Source: Mycoplasmopsis canis PG 14 (GTDB taxonomy: Bacteria > Bacillota_I > Bacilli_A > Mycoplasmatales > Metamycoplasmataceae). Taken from it: a stretch of 64,000 nt of DNA. Shown here in pieces: positions 7,472 through 19,532 of this stretch (the stretch's first letter is position 1; every line of letters starts with the position of its first letter). The translations under genes were made by a program, and so were the position numbers. A model generated the notes under the pieces. That model saw only the letters and a program-made list of their open reading frames with translations. It was not told where the DNA came from and did not search any database. The stretch spans positions 62,001 through 126,000 of the forward strand of contig NZ_CP014281.1 in assembly GCF_001553195.1 (NCBI RefSeq), written 5' to 3'.

Positions 7472-9952
7472 ATGAATAAAAATTATGATCATTTAGAAGT
7501 GGAAAAAGGAATTGAACAAAAATGAAAAGATAAAAAATATTTTATGACACATGACGAAAAATCTAAACCTTTTTCAATTTTGCTTCCACCCCCAAATGTT
7601 ACTGGAAAATTACATTTAGGCCACGCATTAGATGTATATATACCCGATACAATTATCAGATACAAAAAACTAAAAGGATATGATGTGATGTGGATCCCGG
7701 GTATGGATCACGCTGGTATAGCTACGCAGTCAAAAGTTGAAGATGTTTTGTATAAAAGTACAGGACAAACAAGACACGATTTGGGTAGAGAAAAGTTTTT
7801 GGAAAAAATTTGGGAATGAAAAGAAGAATATGCATCATTATTTAGAAAGCAATGAGCTAAAGTTGGGTTAGCTCTTGATTATAGTAAAGAAAGATTTACT
7901 CTTGACGATGAAGCTAATAAAGCTGTTCAAAAAGTTTTTATAGATTTATATAACAAAGGATATATTTATAAAGATGTTAAAGCAGTGAGTTGAGATGTAA
8001 AATTGCAAACTGCAATTTCGAATATTGAAGTTAATAATGAACCAACAACTCAACTCATGTATTACATTAAATATAAGGTACAAGAAACTAATGAAGATTT
8101 AATAGTTGCAACAGTAAGAACAGAAACGCTATTAAGTGACGTGGCTATTGTTTATAACCCGAAAGATAAAAAATACTTAAAATACAAAGGCATGCATGTT
8201 ATTCATCCTTTGACTAAAAAAGTTTTACCAATAATAGCTGATGAATATGTTGACCCAAATTTTGGTACTGGATTAATGAAACTTTCTGCTCATGCGGAAG
8301 CGGATATCGATATAATAAAAAAATTAGGATTAGAAATTAATGAGTCAATATCTAAGGATGGCTTAATTAACTGACCAAATTCAGAATTTCATGGTCTTGA
8401 AAGATTTGAAGCAAGAAAAAAGATTGGCGAATTTTTAAAAGAAAAGAATTTATTAGAAAAAATAGAAGAAGTGACATCAAACGTTTCTATTTCTGATAGA
8501 TCAAAAACACCTGTGGAAATTTTGGTTTTACCACAATGATTTGTTAAAATGGATGATTTTAAACAACATATTTTAAATGATATGAGATCAAAGGAAAGTG
8601 TTAAATTTTATCCTAAACGCTTAAAGTTAACAATGAAACAATGGATGGATAAATTACATGATTGAAATATTTCAAGACAATTATGATGAGGTCACAGGAT
8701 TCCTGCTTGATATAAAGACAATGAAATAAAGGTTCAGATAGAATCACCTGGTGAAGGATGAAAACAAGATGATGATGTTTTAGACACATGATTCTCATCA
8801 GGAATTGCTCCGTTTGTCTTTATGGGATGACCTAAAAAAACAAGCATGCTTAAACGTTATTATCCAACAAGTTTATTAGTTACTGGTTATGATATTATTT
8901 TCTTTTGAGTAGCAAGAATGTACTTTTTTGGTATTGAATTTATGAAAGAAGCTCCTTTTAAAGAACTTTTATTCCATGGCCTTATAAGGGATTCAAAGGG
9001 TGTTAAAATGTCTAAATCATTCAACAATGGTGTTGACCCAATGGATTTAATTGATCAATATGGTTCTGATTCTTTAAGATGATTTTTATTAACAAATACA
9101 TCCCCTGGAATGGATATTAGATTTTCAACTGAGAAAGTAGAAACAGCTTGAAGATTAAATAATAAATTATGAAATGTGGCTAATTTTATAAATGAAATGC
9201 CAAATTATAATGTTAATACCAAAAAAACACCTTATGATTATTGAATTCTTGATAAATTGAGTAATTTAAGTAAGCAAATTACTAAATTAATGAAAAAGTA
9301 TGAATTTGCAGTAATTGGTTCAGAAATATATAAATTTTTATTTAATGACTTAAGTAGTTGATATATAGAGTTTTTAAAAACAACACAAAACAAAAAAGGC
9401 GCTCTTGATGTATTGAAAAAAACTTTAATAGTATTACACCCATTTTTACCTTTTATAACAGATAGAATTTTTAAAGATGTTTTTGGTGAAGAATTATTAG
9501 AAAATAAAATGCCTAAGTTAATGAGTTATAAAAACACAAATAAAATTGATGAAATCATTAATATAATCACCGAAATCAGAAAATATCGTGAGGATATGAA
9601 AATCTCAAAGAAAATTGAAATTGAATATTTTTATACTGGTAACATAGACGAGGAATTAATTAATATCATTAAGAGAATGAGTAATTCTGCTATTTCGAAA
9701 AATAATGATTTCTTAATTTCTTTAAACACAGAAAGTTTATTTATAAAACAGTCCGATGAATTAAGGGAACAAAACAAAAAAGAATTGTTACAAAAAATAG
9801 AGCAAATAAAATTTGAAATATCAAGAGCTCAAAAAATTCTTTCAAACGAGAGATTTATCCAATCTGCCCCTGCTAATAAGGTTCAAGAAGAACGCGACAA
9901 ACTTGAGAAATATACTAAAGATCTAGAAAAATATACCGAGGAGTTAAAATGA
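7472..9952 (+). CDS. valS: Valyl-tRNA synthetase
   Basis: Class I synthetase charging tRNA-Val. The 826-residue frame crosses many TGA-Trp codons. [16 protein letters not shown] carries the HIGH-type motif (HLGH), followed by [14 protein letters not shown]; the KMSKS motif is intact in [14 protein letters not shown]. The editing domain is in between, and a carboxyl coiled coil (residues about 760-826, rich in Lys/Glu) ends the protein. Its stop overlaps the folD start (ATGA). Confidence 0.96.
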
Positions 9953-10782
9953 AAATACTAAGCGGAAAAGAATTAGCAAAAATCGAAACAGAAAAATTAA
10001 AAAAAGAACTTGAAGATATGCAATTGGTAAGAAAACCTATTTTATCGATTGTGCAAGTAGGAGATAATCCTGCTTCAAACAAGTATATCGCCGCAAAACT
10101 AAGGAAATGTGAAGAAGTCGGTATCGAAGGAAGGTTGCATAAATTCAAAGAAACTATTTCTCAAAATGGTCTTCTTAAAAAGTTAGATATAATCAATGAA
10201 GAGTCAGATGGAATAATAATTCAATTACCCTTACCTGATCACATTCCTACTCAAGTTATATTGGATGCAGTCCCATTTGAAAAAGATGTTGATGGTTTAA
10301 CATCAAGAAATGAATTTAAATTATATAATGATTCTGATCAAAAGTATTTTGTACCCGCAACAGCGAGAGCAGTATTGGAAATAATGGATCATTACAATGT
10401 TAATTACAAAGAAAATGTTAAAGTTTGTGTTGTGGGAAGAAGTCATGTTGTTGGTAAACCGCTTGCACATATTATCAAAAAGCAAGGTGCAGACGTAGCA
10501 ACTTTTAACGAAAGAACAGGTGTTAAAGGCGTTGAGTCTGGAGATGTTGTTATTGTTGCTATAGGCGTTGCAAATCACATTAAAGCCGAAAATATAAAAG
10601 AAGGCGCAGTAGTAATTGATGTAGGAACAAATCTAGATGGGAACTTATCAAAAGAACTTTATGGAGATGTTGATTTTGAGTCTGTTAAAGAAAAAGCCTC
10701 TGCAATAACGCCTGTTCCAGGCGGAGTAGGACCTATGACAGTTGTTTGTTTATTAAAAAACTTGGTAGATGCTATCAAATAA
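9949..10782 (+). CDS. folD: Bifunctional methylenetetrahydrofolate dehydrogenase/cyclohydrolase
   Basis: Interconverts one-carbon tetrahydrofolate forms for fMet-tRNA and nucleotide synthesis. 277 residues; the catalytic Lys lies in SNKYIAAKLRKCEEVGI, and the GRSHVVGKPLA (NADP site) and PVPGGVGPMTV signatures are intact. It overlaps valS by 4 bases and precedes pfkA by 13, so the three are co-transcribed. Confidence 0.96.
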   Translation: MKILSGKELAKIETEKLKKELEDMQLVRKPILSIVQVGDNPASNKYIAAKLRKCEEVGIEGRLHKFKETISQNGLLKKLDIINEESDGIIIQLPLPDHIPTQVILDAVPFEKDVDGLTSRNEFKLYNDSDQKYFVPATARAVLEIMDHYNVNYKENVKVCVVGRSHVVGKPLAHIIKKQGADVATFNERTGVKGVESGDVVIVAIGVANHIKAENIKEGAVVIDVGTNLDGNLSKELYGDVDFESVKEKASAITPVPGGVGPMTVVCLLKNLVDAIK

Positions 10783-10795
10783 AAAAGGAGTACTT

Positions 10796-11773
10796 ATGAA
10801 AAAAATCGCTATTTTAACTTCAGGTGGTGATGCCCCTGGTATGAATAATGCAGTACGTGCAGTAGCTAAGCATGCTAAAGCAAACGGTATTGAAGCTTTC
10901 TTAGTTTATGAAGGATACAAAGGATTATACAATGATCAAATTATACCTGCTGATTCAGTAGATTTAGATGCTTATATAAATCAAGGTGGAACATTTATTT
11001 ATTCAGCACGTTTTCCAGAATTTAAAGATGAGAATATACGTAAGGTAGCTATTGATAATTTACAAAAAAGAAATATAGAAGCTCTAGTTGTAATTGGTGG
11101 AGACGGAAGTTATAAAGGTGCTCAACTACTACATGAAGCCGGAGTAAAAACAATTGGTTTACCAGGTACTATTGATAATGATATTGCTGCAAGTGATTAT
11201 ACAATTGGTTATGATACAGCTTTAAATACAATAGTAGATGCTATTGATAAAATAAGAGACACAGCTAAAAGTCATCAAAGAATAATGATAGTTGAAGTTA
11301 TGGGTAATGGTTGTGGTGACTTGGCATTGTATTCAGGTCTTGCAACTGGTGCAGAAATTATTGCTACAAACCAATACAAATTATCAAACGAAGAAATTGT
11401 AGAAAAATCAAAAGAATTAACAAAACAACCAGGCAGAAGAAGTATTATAATAGTAGTCTCAGAGAAATGTTATGATATCAAAGAACTCGAAAAACAAATT
11501 CAAGAAGGGACAGGTTGAGATACAAGAAGCAACCCTCTTAACCATATTCAAAGAGGCGGAAGACCATCAGCTCAAGAAAGAATCTTGGCTTCATTACTTG
11601 GACAAAAAGCTGTCGACTTTTTACTAGAAGGGAAATCAGGTCTTGCTGTTGGTATTATAAAAAACGATATTGTTGGAGTACCTATTTTAGAAGCTTTATC
11701 AATGGAAAATGCATCTAAAAATAAATTTATTCAAAAAGCAATTAAATTTAATAAATTAAATCAAGCAAAATAA
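10796..11773 (+). CDS. pfkA: ATP-dependent 6-phosphofructokinase
   Basis: Commits glucose to glycolysis, the main ATP source of fermentative mycoplasmas. 325 residues, reading one TGA as Trp. TSGGDAPGMNNAVR, VVIGGDGSYKGA, PGTIDNDI and the substrate-binding EVMGNGCGDLA segment are all present. The start is ATG 10796, with AAGGAG 6 bases upstream; an upstream in-frame alternative is rejected because it would overlap folD. Confidence 0.96.
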
Positions 11774-11775
11774 AT

Positions 11776-11817
11776 AACAAAAAAACAAGAAGCTATAAAA
11801 CCCTCTTGTTTTTTTGT
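11776..11817 (+). terminator. Terminator of valS-folD-pfkA
   Basis: AAAAAAACAAGA, a 13-base loop, TCTTGTTTTTTT directly after the pfkA stop. Confidence 0.75.
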
Positions 11818-11933
11818 TGCTCTTGCAATTTTTTAAAAGAATTTTGACCAAAATATGAAAATTTCCACATTTTTTTATCTTTATTATTTAGAAAGTAATT
11901 AATTTACTCAACATACAAAACATCTAATGTTTA

Positions 11934-11972
11934 AACAAAAAAATCATCCGGAATTGCGGAATGATTTTTTTA
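11934..11972 (-). terminator. Terminator of the luciferase-like gene pair
   Basis: On the minus strand AAATCATTCCG, short loop, CGGATGATTTTTTT; imperfect stem with a T tract, about 30 bases downstream of the second LLM stop. Confidence 0.7.
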
Positions 11973-12001
11973 GTCTATTTTGATTGTTTTGCATTAATAT
12001 T

Positions 12002-13045
12002 TTATTTATTAGCAAAATATTCTCTAACAATAGGAGCAACTTCTTCACCATAAAGTTTAATAGCTTTTAATAAATCTTCATGAGGAACTGACCCTGTTGG
12101 TAAGTGCAACATAAATCTATCAAGTTGCAATTCTTCTACAAGTTTAATAATTTTCTTAGCAACTAGTTTCGGATCACCAACTATCATTGCTCCTTGATCT
12201 GAAACCATGTACTCGTATGATCTTCTATCCATTTCTGTTCAACTTTCTCTTGTTCTTGCTATGTTATCAACAAGTTGTTTAGTAGGTCAGAAGAAATCGT
12301 TCTTAGCTTTTTCTGTTGTTTCAGCAATGTATCCTCATGAGTGAGCACCAACTTTAAGCTTGTCTTCGCTGTGACCAGCTTCTTTCCCTACTTGTTTATA
12401 AGCATTAACTAATGGTTTAAAAGCATATGGGTTACCACCAATGACAGCATAAACAATTGGAAGTCCTTTTAAAGCAATATTAATAGTTGAATGAATATTA
12501 CCACCTGTAGCAACTCAGATTGGTAAATCTATAGCTCTAGGGTATACTCCCTTAGCATCTATTGATTGTGTTAATTTTCCTTTTCAAGTAACAATTTCAT
12601 TATCTTTAATATGTAATAACATATCTAATTTTTCTGTAAATAATTGTTCATAATCTTTTAAATCATACCCAAAAAGAGGGAATGATTCGATAAATGATCC
12701 TCTACCAACCATAATTTCTGCGCGACCATTTGATAAAGCATCAACGTGAGCGAAGTTTTGATACACTCTAACTGGGTCATTTGATGAGAGAACTGTTACA
12801 GCACTTGTAAGTTTAATCTTTTTTGTATTTACAGCACCTGCTGCTAACATCATTTCAGGGCTAGAAATAGCAAAGTCTTCTCTGTGGTGTTCACCAACTG
12901 CATAAATATCCAATCCAACTTTATCCGCTAATTCAACTTCTTCAATCATATTTCTGATACGTTCATCATGAGAAATGGCTTTCCCTGTTTTTTCTAGTAT
13001 TGTTGTTTCCCCAAATGTTGAAATTCCTAATTCAATTTTTTTCAT
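12002..13045 (-). CDS. LLM-class flavin-dependent oxidoreductase, copy 2
   Basis: 347-residue TIM-barrel protein of the bacterial-luciferase-like monooxygenase family (FMN dependent). The amino half has [65 protein letters not shown], typical of the family. Substrate unknown. An SD, AGGAG, lies before the ATG. It is a tandem copy of the gene at 13060-14100, with 14 bases between the two; some stretches are almost identical at the DNA level and others clearly diverged. Confidence 0.88.
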
Positions 13046-13059
13046 AATTTTCTCCTAAT

Positions 13060-14100
13060 TTATTTATTTTTAAAATATTCTCTAACTATTGGTGCTACTT
13101 TTTCACCAAATAATTTTATAGCATTTAAAACATCTTCGTGTGGTATTGAACCCACTGGTAAATGTATTAAAAATCTATCAATTCCCAATGTATCCATAAC
13201 TCTAATTATTTTTTGAGCTACTGTTTCGGGATCTCCTACAAACATTGAACCATTTGGACCAATCATTTCTAAATATCTTTCACGATCTAACTCTCTTCAA
13301 TGAGGTCTTTCCTGAGCTATTCTATCAACAAGTAACTTTGTTGGATAAAAGAATTGATCAATTGCTTTTTGATTATCTTCAGCAATGTATCCTCATGAGT
13401 GTGAAGCAACTTTTAATTGTTCATCACTATGCCCAGCTTCTTTTCCGATCATTCTGTACCCTTGAATTAAGCGTTTAAATCCTAGAGGATTACCACCTAT
13501 AATTGCGTATGCTATTGGTAAACCTTTTTGGGCAATTGATATTGTTGACTCTATATTACCACCTGTAGCAACTCAAATCGGCATATCGATAGCTCTAGGG
13601 TATACTCCCTTAGCATCTATTGATTGTGTTAATTTTCCTTTTCAAGTAACAATTTCGTTATCTTTAATATGCAACAACATATCTAGCTTTTCGGTAAATA
13701 ATTCATTATAATCTTTTAAATCATACCCAAAAAGAGGGAATGATTCGATAAATGATCCTCTACCAACCATAATTTCTGCACGACCATTTGATAAAGCATC
13801 AACGTGAGCGAAGTTTTGATACACTCTAACTGGGTCATTTGATGAGAGAACTGTTACAGCACTAGAGAGTTTAATGTTTTTTGTATTTACAGCACCTGCT
13901 GCCAAAATGATTTCAGGGCTAGAAACAGCAAAGTCGTCTCTATGGTGTTCACCAACTGCATAAACATCTAATCCAACTTTATCAGCAAGTTCAATTTCTT
14001 CAATCATATTTCTAATACGTTCATCATGTGAAATAGCTTTTCCTGTTTTTTCCAATTTTGTTGTTTCTCCGAAAGAAGAAATACCTAACTCTATTTTCAT
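13060..14100 (-). CDS. LLM-class flavin-dependent oxidoreductase, copy 1
   Basis: 346 residues, promoter-proximal member of the pair. It has the same motifs as its neighbour ([35 protein letters not shown] end). TGA is used for several Trp. AAGGAT is the likely SD 7 bases before the ATG. The two could form a homo- or heterodimer, as bacterial luciferase subunits do; that is inference from the duplication only. Confidence 0.88.
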
Positions 14101-14300
14101 ATTTTATCCTTATTGCGTTTTGTTTGCTTAATTATTATATATCAATATTCATTTTAATATTTTTTTTCAAAAAAGTTTGTAAAGTAGACAAAATTATTCG
14201 AAATAGACTTTTTTTCCTTAAATTTGATTAAAAAATACCTTTAAATTTTTGAAATTTTTTAATATCAGAACAAAAAATAAAAATACTAAAAACAAAATAT

Positions 14301-14337
14301 AAAAAAATTAGCAATTTTATGATTAAATTGCTAATTA
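14301..14337 (-). terminator. Terminator of tRNA-Ser
   Basis: Minus-strand AATTAGCAATTT, 7-base loop, AAATTGCTAATT then T residues; perfect 12-base arms (14306-14317 and 14325-14336), 18 bases past the tRNA 3' end. Confidence 0.8.
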
Positions 14338-14354
14338 AAAAAGTTATAAAAAAA

Positions 14355-14445
14355 TGGCGGAACAGAGAGGATTTGAACCTCCGCGGGAGTTGCCTCCCCT
14401 ACAGTCTTAGCAGGACCGCCTCTTCAGCCTCTTGAGTACTGTTCC
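14355..14445 (-). tRNA. tRNA-Ser(GCU)
   Basis: A 91-base class II tRNA with encoded CCA. The acceptor pairs GGAACAG with CTGTTCC; the anticodon arm CGGTC-CTGCTAA-GACTG gives anticodon GCT; a long variable arm (GGGGAG...CTCCC) and the T arm GGAGG-TTCAAAT-CCTCT follow. It reads AGC/AGU codons. Confidence 0.95.
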
Positions 14446-14622
14446 AATTGCTATAGAATTATACCACTTTCTTTTTTAAAACTAAAAAAAGTAAGAAAAA
14501 ATGTTTTCGAATTTTTGTTATAAACATAATAGCTAATCACAAAAATAACTATAATTAAAAAACTATAACTATATTTTAGCAATTTTTAGTGGTATAATTA
14601 ATATTATAAGAAGGAAGTTAAA

Positions 14623-17600
14623 ATGAAGAATATTAAAAAAATAACATTTTTAGGAACTTTATCTTCACTTTGTTTTATTAATGTTGCTTGTGCAACAAAT
14701 CAACAAACAACAATAAGTAAAGAAGCTCAGGTAACTAAAATTGATTACAACTTTGATGATGAATCAAAAACCCAAATTATATTAACAATAACAAATATTA
14801 GCACCTTTAAAAATTTAAATGATGTCCAATTAGAAGTTTCTAATATTGAAGGTATAAAAACGATTTCAAATGGCATTTTCATTAGTAAGAATAAAATTTT
14901 ATTTAATTTTAATGATTTAGTAAATAATGTTGAATATCAGATTCAATCATTAACAATTAATAATAATGCTATATATTTCTCTAATAAAGTTTCAAATAAA
15001 AGTTTTATTGCTAAATTAAAAAAAGAAAAAAAGCCGGATTCTAGCGTTTTAAATATATCTAAAATTTCTATAAGTAATATTACAAGTAATTCAGCAACAA
15101 TAAGTCTTGATGTTACAAATTGAGATTTTAAAAATATAATTTATTTAGTAATTGATGATAAAAAATATGATTTATATAATTTGAATGACAATACTATAAC
15201 ATTTAAATTAAGTAATTTAAAAAGTGATACTTTTTATGATAATTACAAAATTTTTGTGAATGAAGACTTAATTAATGTGGATAAAAATACTTTTAAACCC
15301 TTTCGCACTTTAAAAGATTCATTTCAAAAAGAACAAGGAACAGTAGTAGTTAACTCTATTGTTTTGAGCTCTTTAAGTGAAAATGCAGCAAAAATAAGGA
15401 TCAATCTAAGTAAGAATGGTTTCAAAAAAGTAGATATCAAGTTTAATGATATAGATAATATCGTTGAATTTAATATCGATAATAAAAACTATATTGATAT
15501 TGATTTAGTAAATTTAGTATCAAACAAAAAATATACTTTAGAAAAACTAAAGATTGATAATCAAGAAATCTTATTAACAAATGTATTTAGTTTCAATACA
15601 AATCTTGATAGATATTATATTGATGACCTTTATTTTTACAATGTAACAAAAAGTAGCGCAATTTTAAAATTTAGATTAAATGACTCAAATAATATTGATG
15701 AAAATAATGTCTCATTTACTCTCTCGAATAATAAAGAATATAAGGGTCTAATTAAAGAAAATAATTATTTCCTTTTTCACATTAAAAACCTAGAAAAAAA
15801 TACAACATTCTCTATTTTAAATATTAAGTTTGGCGACAAAAATATAGAAATTTCTAAGGAATATAAAAAAGAATTTACAACTAAAAATGATGACTTATCA
15901 GATGATGAGCCTAGCAATAATTCTGGAGGAAGGTATGATTCAAGAATTAATGAAACATCTAACTTTATAGAATTTATTAACGAGGATAGAAATATTGAAA
16001 TCTCTGAAAATTTTAGCGATACTTTTATAAAGTCTAAAAGTGAATGACAAGGGTATTTTAACTTTATAAATAAACAAAAAGTTGAACATTATAATGAAGA
16101 TTTTGAGAAAACCAACCAAGATAATAGCTCTGAAAAGTATGCTAGAATCATTGATGTAAATATAAAAAATGATCTAATTGAATATGATATAGAAATTAAC
16201 GATGAAGAAAGTTCAAGTTATAGTTTAAGAATAGAGAAAAACACAAATAATACTAAAAAAGAGGAAATAATAAATTCACAAAGTTTAGGAAATTCAAAAT
16301 ATCGATTTATTGTTAATAATTTAAATTCCAATGTTTTGGTAAGGGCTATTGAACTAATGAAGGGCGCAAACACAAAACTTGGTATAACGAATTTAACAAC
16401 TACACCTTATAAAGTGTATGATGTTCACACTAATTCAAATGGTTTCATTTTTGAACCGACATACAATTGAGAGCTATATAGCTCTAATAGTAATTACTAC
16501 TCAATAGCTTTTAATGTTTCATTAAAAAATGAAAATATAAATTGGCCAACAAGGTTTGAATTAGAATACTTTGATAATAATTTTAATATTCATAACCAAC
16601 CGTTTACACTTCAAGGAAGAAATACAGAAAATAGAAGAAAAATAGAATTCTATGACCTTCCTAAAACAAAAGTTAATAAAATTTTGGGTATTAGCTTTAC
16701 TAAAAATGGCAAAAAATATATTATTACAGGAATAAATCAAATTAACAAGCCTTCAGAAGATCTTAGAGATAATAATAGCAATAGTTTAGTGGTAATCAAT
16801 TCAATTACAAAGGATGATAACTTTGTGACCGTTAATTTAGTTAAAAGCTTGCCGCTAAATATTTCTCATATAGATTTTAAAATAAAGAGCTTAAACCCTT
16901 TTGAGCCTTATTCAAAAATAATGGAAGCTAATATAAGTAGTGATAGATTAAGTGCTAATATTCCTATAGATTTGTTGCCTAAAAATATTAATAATTTTAT
17001 TATTGTTGGAAGTAAAGTGAACAATAAAATTGAAAAATTCGGATTTCAAAATAGATTTAAATTTAGTATTAATAATTTAGAATCCAAAAATATAAGGTTA
17101 GAAAAGATTGATTTTATTAAAAATGAACACAACAAGAGGTTATTTGCTTCTGCAAGATTCAATTTTGAACAAGAAGATTTTGCTTTCTTTAAAGATAAAT
17201 GGTTTCAATTTACTTTTGAACCAGAAGTCGATAAAGGTTCAAAAGAATATTATGGATTTAATTTTGTTACGGAATATAAAATTTACGTTCCATTTGAAAA
17301 AATTTGAAAATTTGGATTAAATGGTTTCTATGAAAATGTTCGGTATAAATTAAAATCAGTAAAAGTCGTTGATCCATACACATTAAATTCTTATTTTGAT
17401 AATATAAGTATTTCGAGCACAATTAATAATTCGTTTGTTTATAAATTTAATTATAATGAGAATGAAAATAAATTAATTAGCCCAGAGGTTGAAGAATCTA
17501 TTGATTATGAAGATAATTCGGAATTTATAAGCAGAAGAAAGGATCTTACTTTTGATGATTTAATAAATTATTGATTATCTCCTAGTGAGAAAAATAAAAT

Positions 17601-19491
17601 ACCTTATTCTCTTCAAAACCATTATGCACTTATGGAATATGAAAAATTTTATTTTTACAAAAAAGTATTAACAAATGGATTAAAAGAAAAGAAAAAATTT
17701 ATTATGGTAGATGACAATGGTGAACATATAAACTACAGATTCTTAGCACCTAGAGAAATTATAGACAAAACATTTTTTAATTTTAATGCAGAAAGAACAG
17801 AGGCTACATTAACAAAAGATCTTTCTGAATATAAAAATCTCGAAAATCATGAGGAATCATTTTTTGTTCTTAGATTAGAATTAGATACTAAGAAAAGAAT
17901 TCTTTCAGAACTCAGTTCAATAATACAAACTGAGTCAAAAAATGCTAAAGCTTTTGTTCAAATAGCTATCCCATATATGTTATTAAAAGAACAAGGTGAA
18001 ATAGATAGTGCCACCTTCACATTTTTCCAAGCAAGGGGAAACAGAAAGATTCATGAGGTTTTAGAAAAGGAAATTGCTGATAAGTTTAAGTTCAATATTA
18101 AGTTAGATGAAAATAATAAAATGTCAATAAGGATACTATCTAAGGATAATCAAACTAGGCTTTTTGATTATCTACCAGATCATTATTTCTCATTAGAGAA
18201 TTCTGCATTTATTGGTAATTCAACCTTTTTTGTTCACTGGATTCATAAAAAAGAGTCTCAAGATATCACTTTTGAAGGAAAGCCTTTGAAAAACAATTTA
18301 TCAATTGACACAGATAAGTTATATATAGATAGTGAATCCAATACCGATAGATCATTATTTGATAAATATATTGATTTTTCTAAAAAAGATGGAACTAGAA
18401 GGCTATTTAAACAAGACTCAGCTCCTACAATAAATGACATAAGAAAAAGAACATTTACATTTGGAGAATACTACGGAACTTGAAGTGTTCTTGGGAAAGT
18501 TAAGCCAAGTGACGAAGAGGATCATAGATTTTATGTAATTACAAATCAACATGTTTGAGTAGATTTGAATCGTAGTGATATAAGTGAAGATGGCAATTTA
18601 ACAAAATATATTAATGATGCTTCATTATTAGTGCCCATACTAGTTGATAAACCAAGTAACAATGAAACTAGTGTTATAAACCCAATATATACCTCAGAAA
18701 ATAAATGAAGAGCCAAAGATATCAGGTTTTCATTAGAACTTATAACTGACTTTAATACTGAAACGAGCTTTCCTAGTCCTAAAGACATCAAAGATGGTTA
18801 TGGTAATACGCTTGATCCTAAATTTGAAGTAGAAGGAAGAGCCGATATGGCTATTGCTATATTAGATTTAAGTTTCTTTTACAATAATTTTAAATCGAAG
18901 GACGAAAATAGTTGAAGTTATAATGGAAATGAATTGACAGAATACGAAAAAAGTGTAGTTAAATTCTTTTTAGGTTGAGAAAAGTTATCTATGGTCAAAG
19001 CAAGCAGAATGGTATTACACTTAAATGAATCTGTTAATCTAAACTGATATTATGGTGCTTATCCATATAATGCTTCATTTAATAAAGATAGTAGCAATGC
19101 AGATATAAAAAGATATAGAGAATATTTATTAGGTAACATACCTTCTTCTATAGGGCGTGTATCTTACTTAGGTAGCACTGTAAATAATCTTGCTATTTCA
19201 TATAGTACAGAATTTGTTGATTTAGGAACAGGAGCATCTGGAACAAGTATTTATGATTCACAAGGTAATATTGTTGGATTACATGTCCAAGGAGGGAATG
19301 CTGGCGCACATCAACCAGGTTTTGGAAGCTTTTTCGTCGTTGATGGACATAAAATATCATTTATTGGTAGAGGTGATACACCACAAAACCAAGGTTCATT
19401 TTATGAGAGAATGAGACTATTGTCATATCTATATCCCGAAAAATATGACCCAATAAATTTTGCTGAAGTAAAGAAAAATTATTTTGATTAG
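14623..19491 (+). CDS. Large surface lipoprotein with C-terminal trypsin-like protease domain
   Basis: 1622 residues through many TGA-Trp codons. The signal peptide ends in a lipobox (NVAC, Cys23), so the protein is anchored outside the membrane. Residues about 40-430 form repeated beta-sandwich modules of fibronectin III/DUF1410 look, each ending in an NL...Y.l..i pattern. A middle region follows, then a chymotrypsin-fold domain with His1310 (ITNQHVW), Asp1408 (GRADMAIAIL) and Ser1539 (GTGASGTSIYDS). This layout fits the DUF31/Mycoplasma Ig-protease (MIP) group, which cleaves antibody captured by the partner MIB; no MIB gene is visible here. SD AAGGAAG. A paralogue lies opposite at 19531-24150. 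Confidence 0.85.
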
Positions 19492-19498
19492 AATTTAG

Positions 19499-19532
19499 AA
19501 AAAATATACACAATGCATTGTGTATATTTTTT
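19499..19532. terminator. Shared bidirectional terminator of the two protease lipoproteins
   Basis: A perfect 34-base palindrome: each arm is AAAAAATATACACAATG and its complement, with no loop bases unpaired in the primary sequence. It serves both convergent genes; the minus gene's stop codon lies at its edge. Confidence 0.85.

Noticed and set aside
8613-8798. Minus-strand ORF inside valS
   Set aside because: Shadow of valS; no SD or family signal.
11820-11933. Possible small RNA between pfkA and the luciferase-like genes
   Set aside because: Only AT-rich sequence between two convergent terminators; no promoter or stable structure seen.
17108-17320. 70-residue ORF in another frame of the first protease lipoprotein
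   Set aside because: Overlaps the conserved block in a shifted frame and has no independent support.
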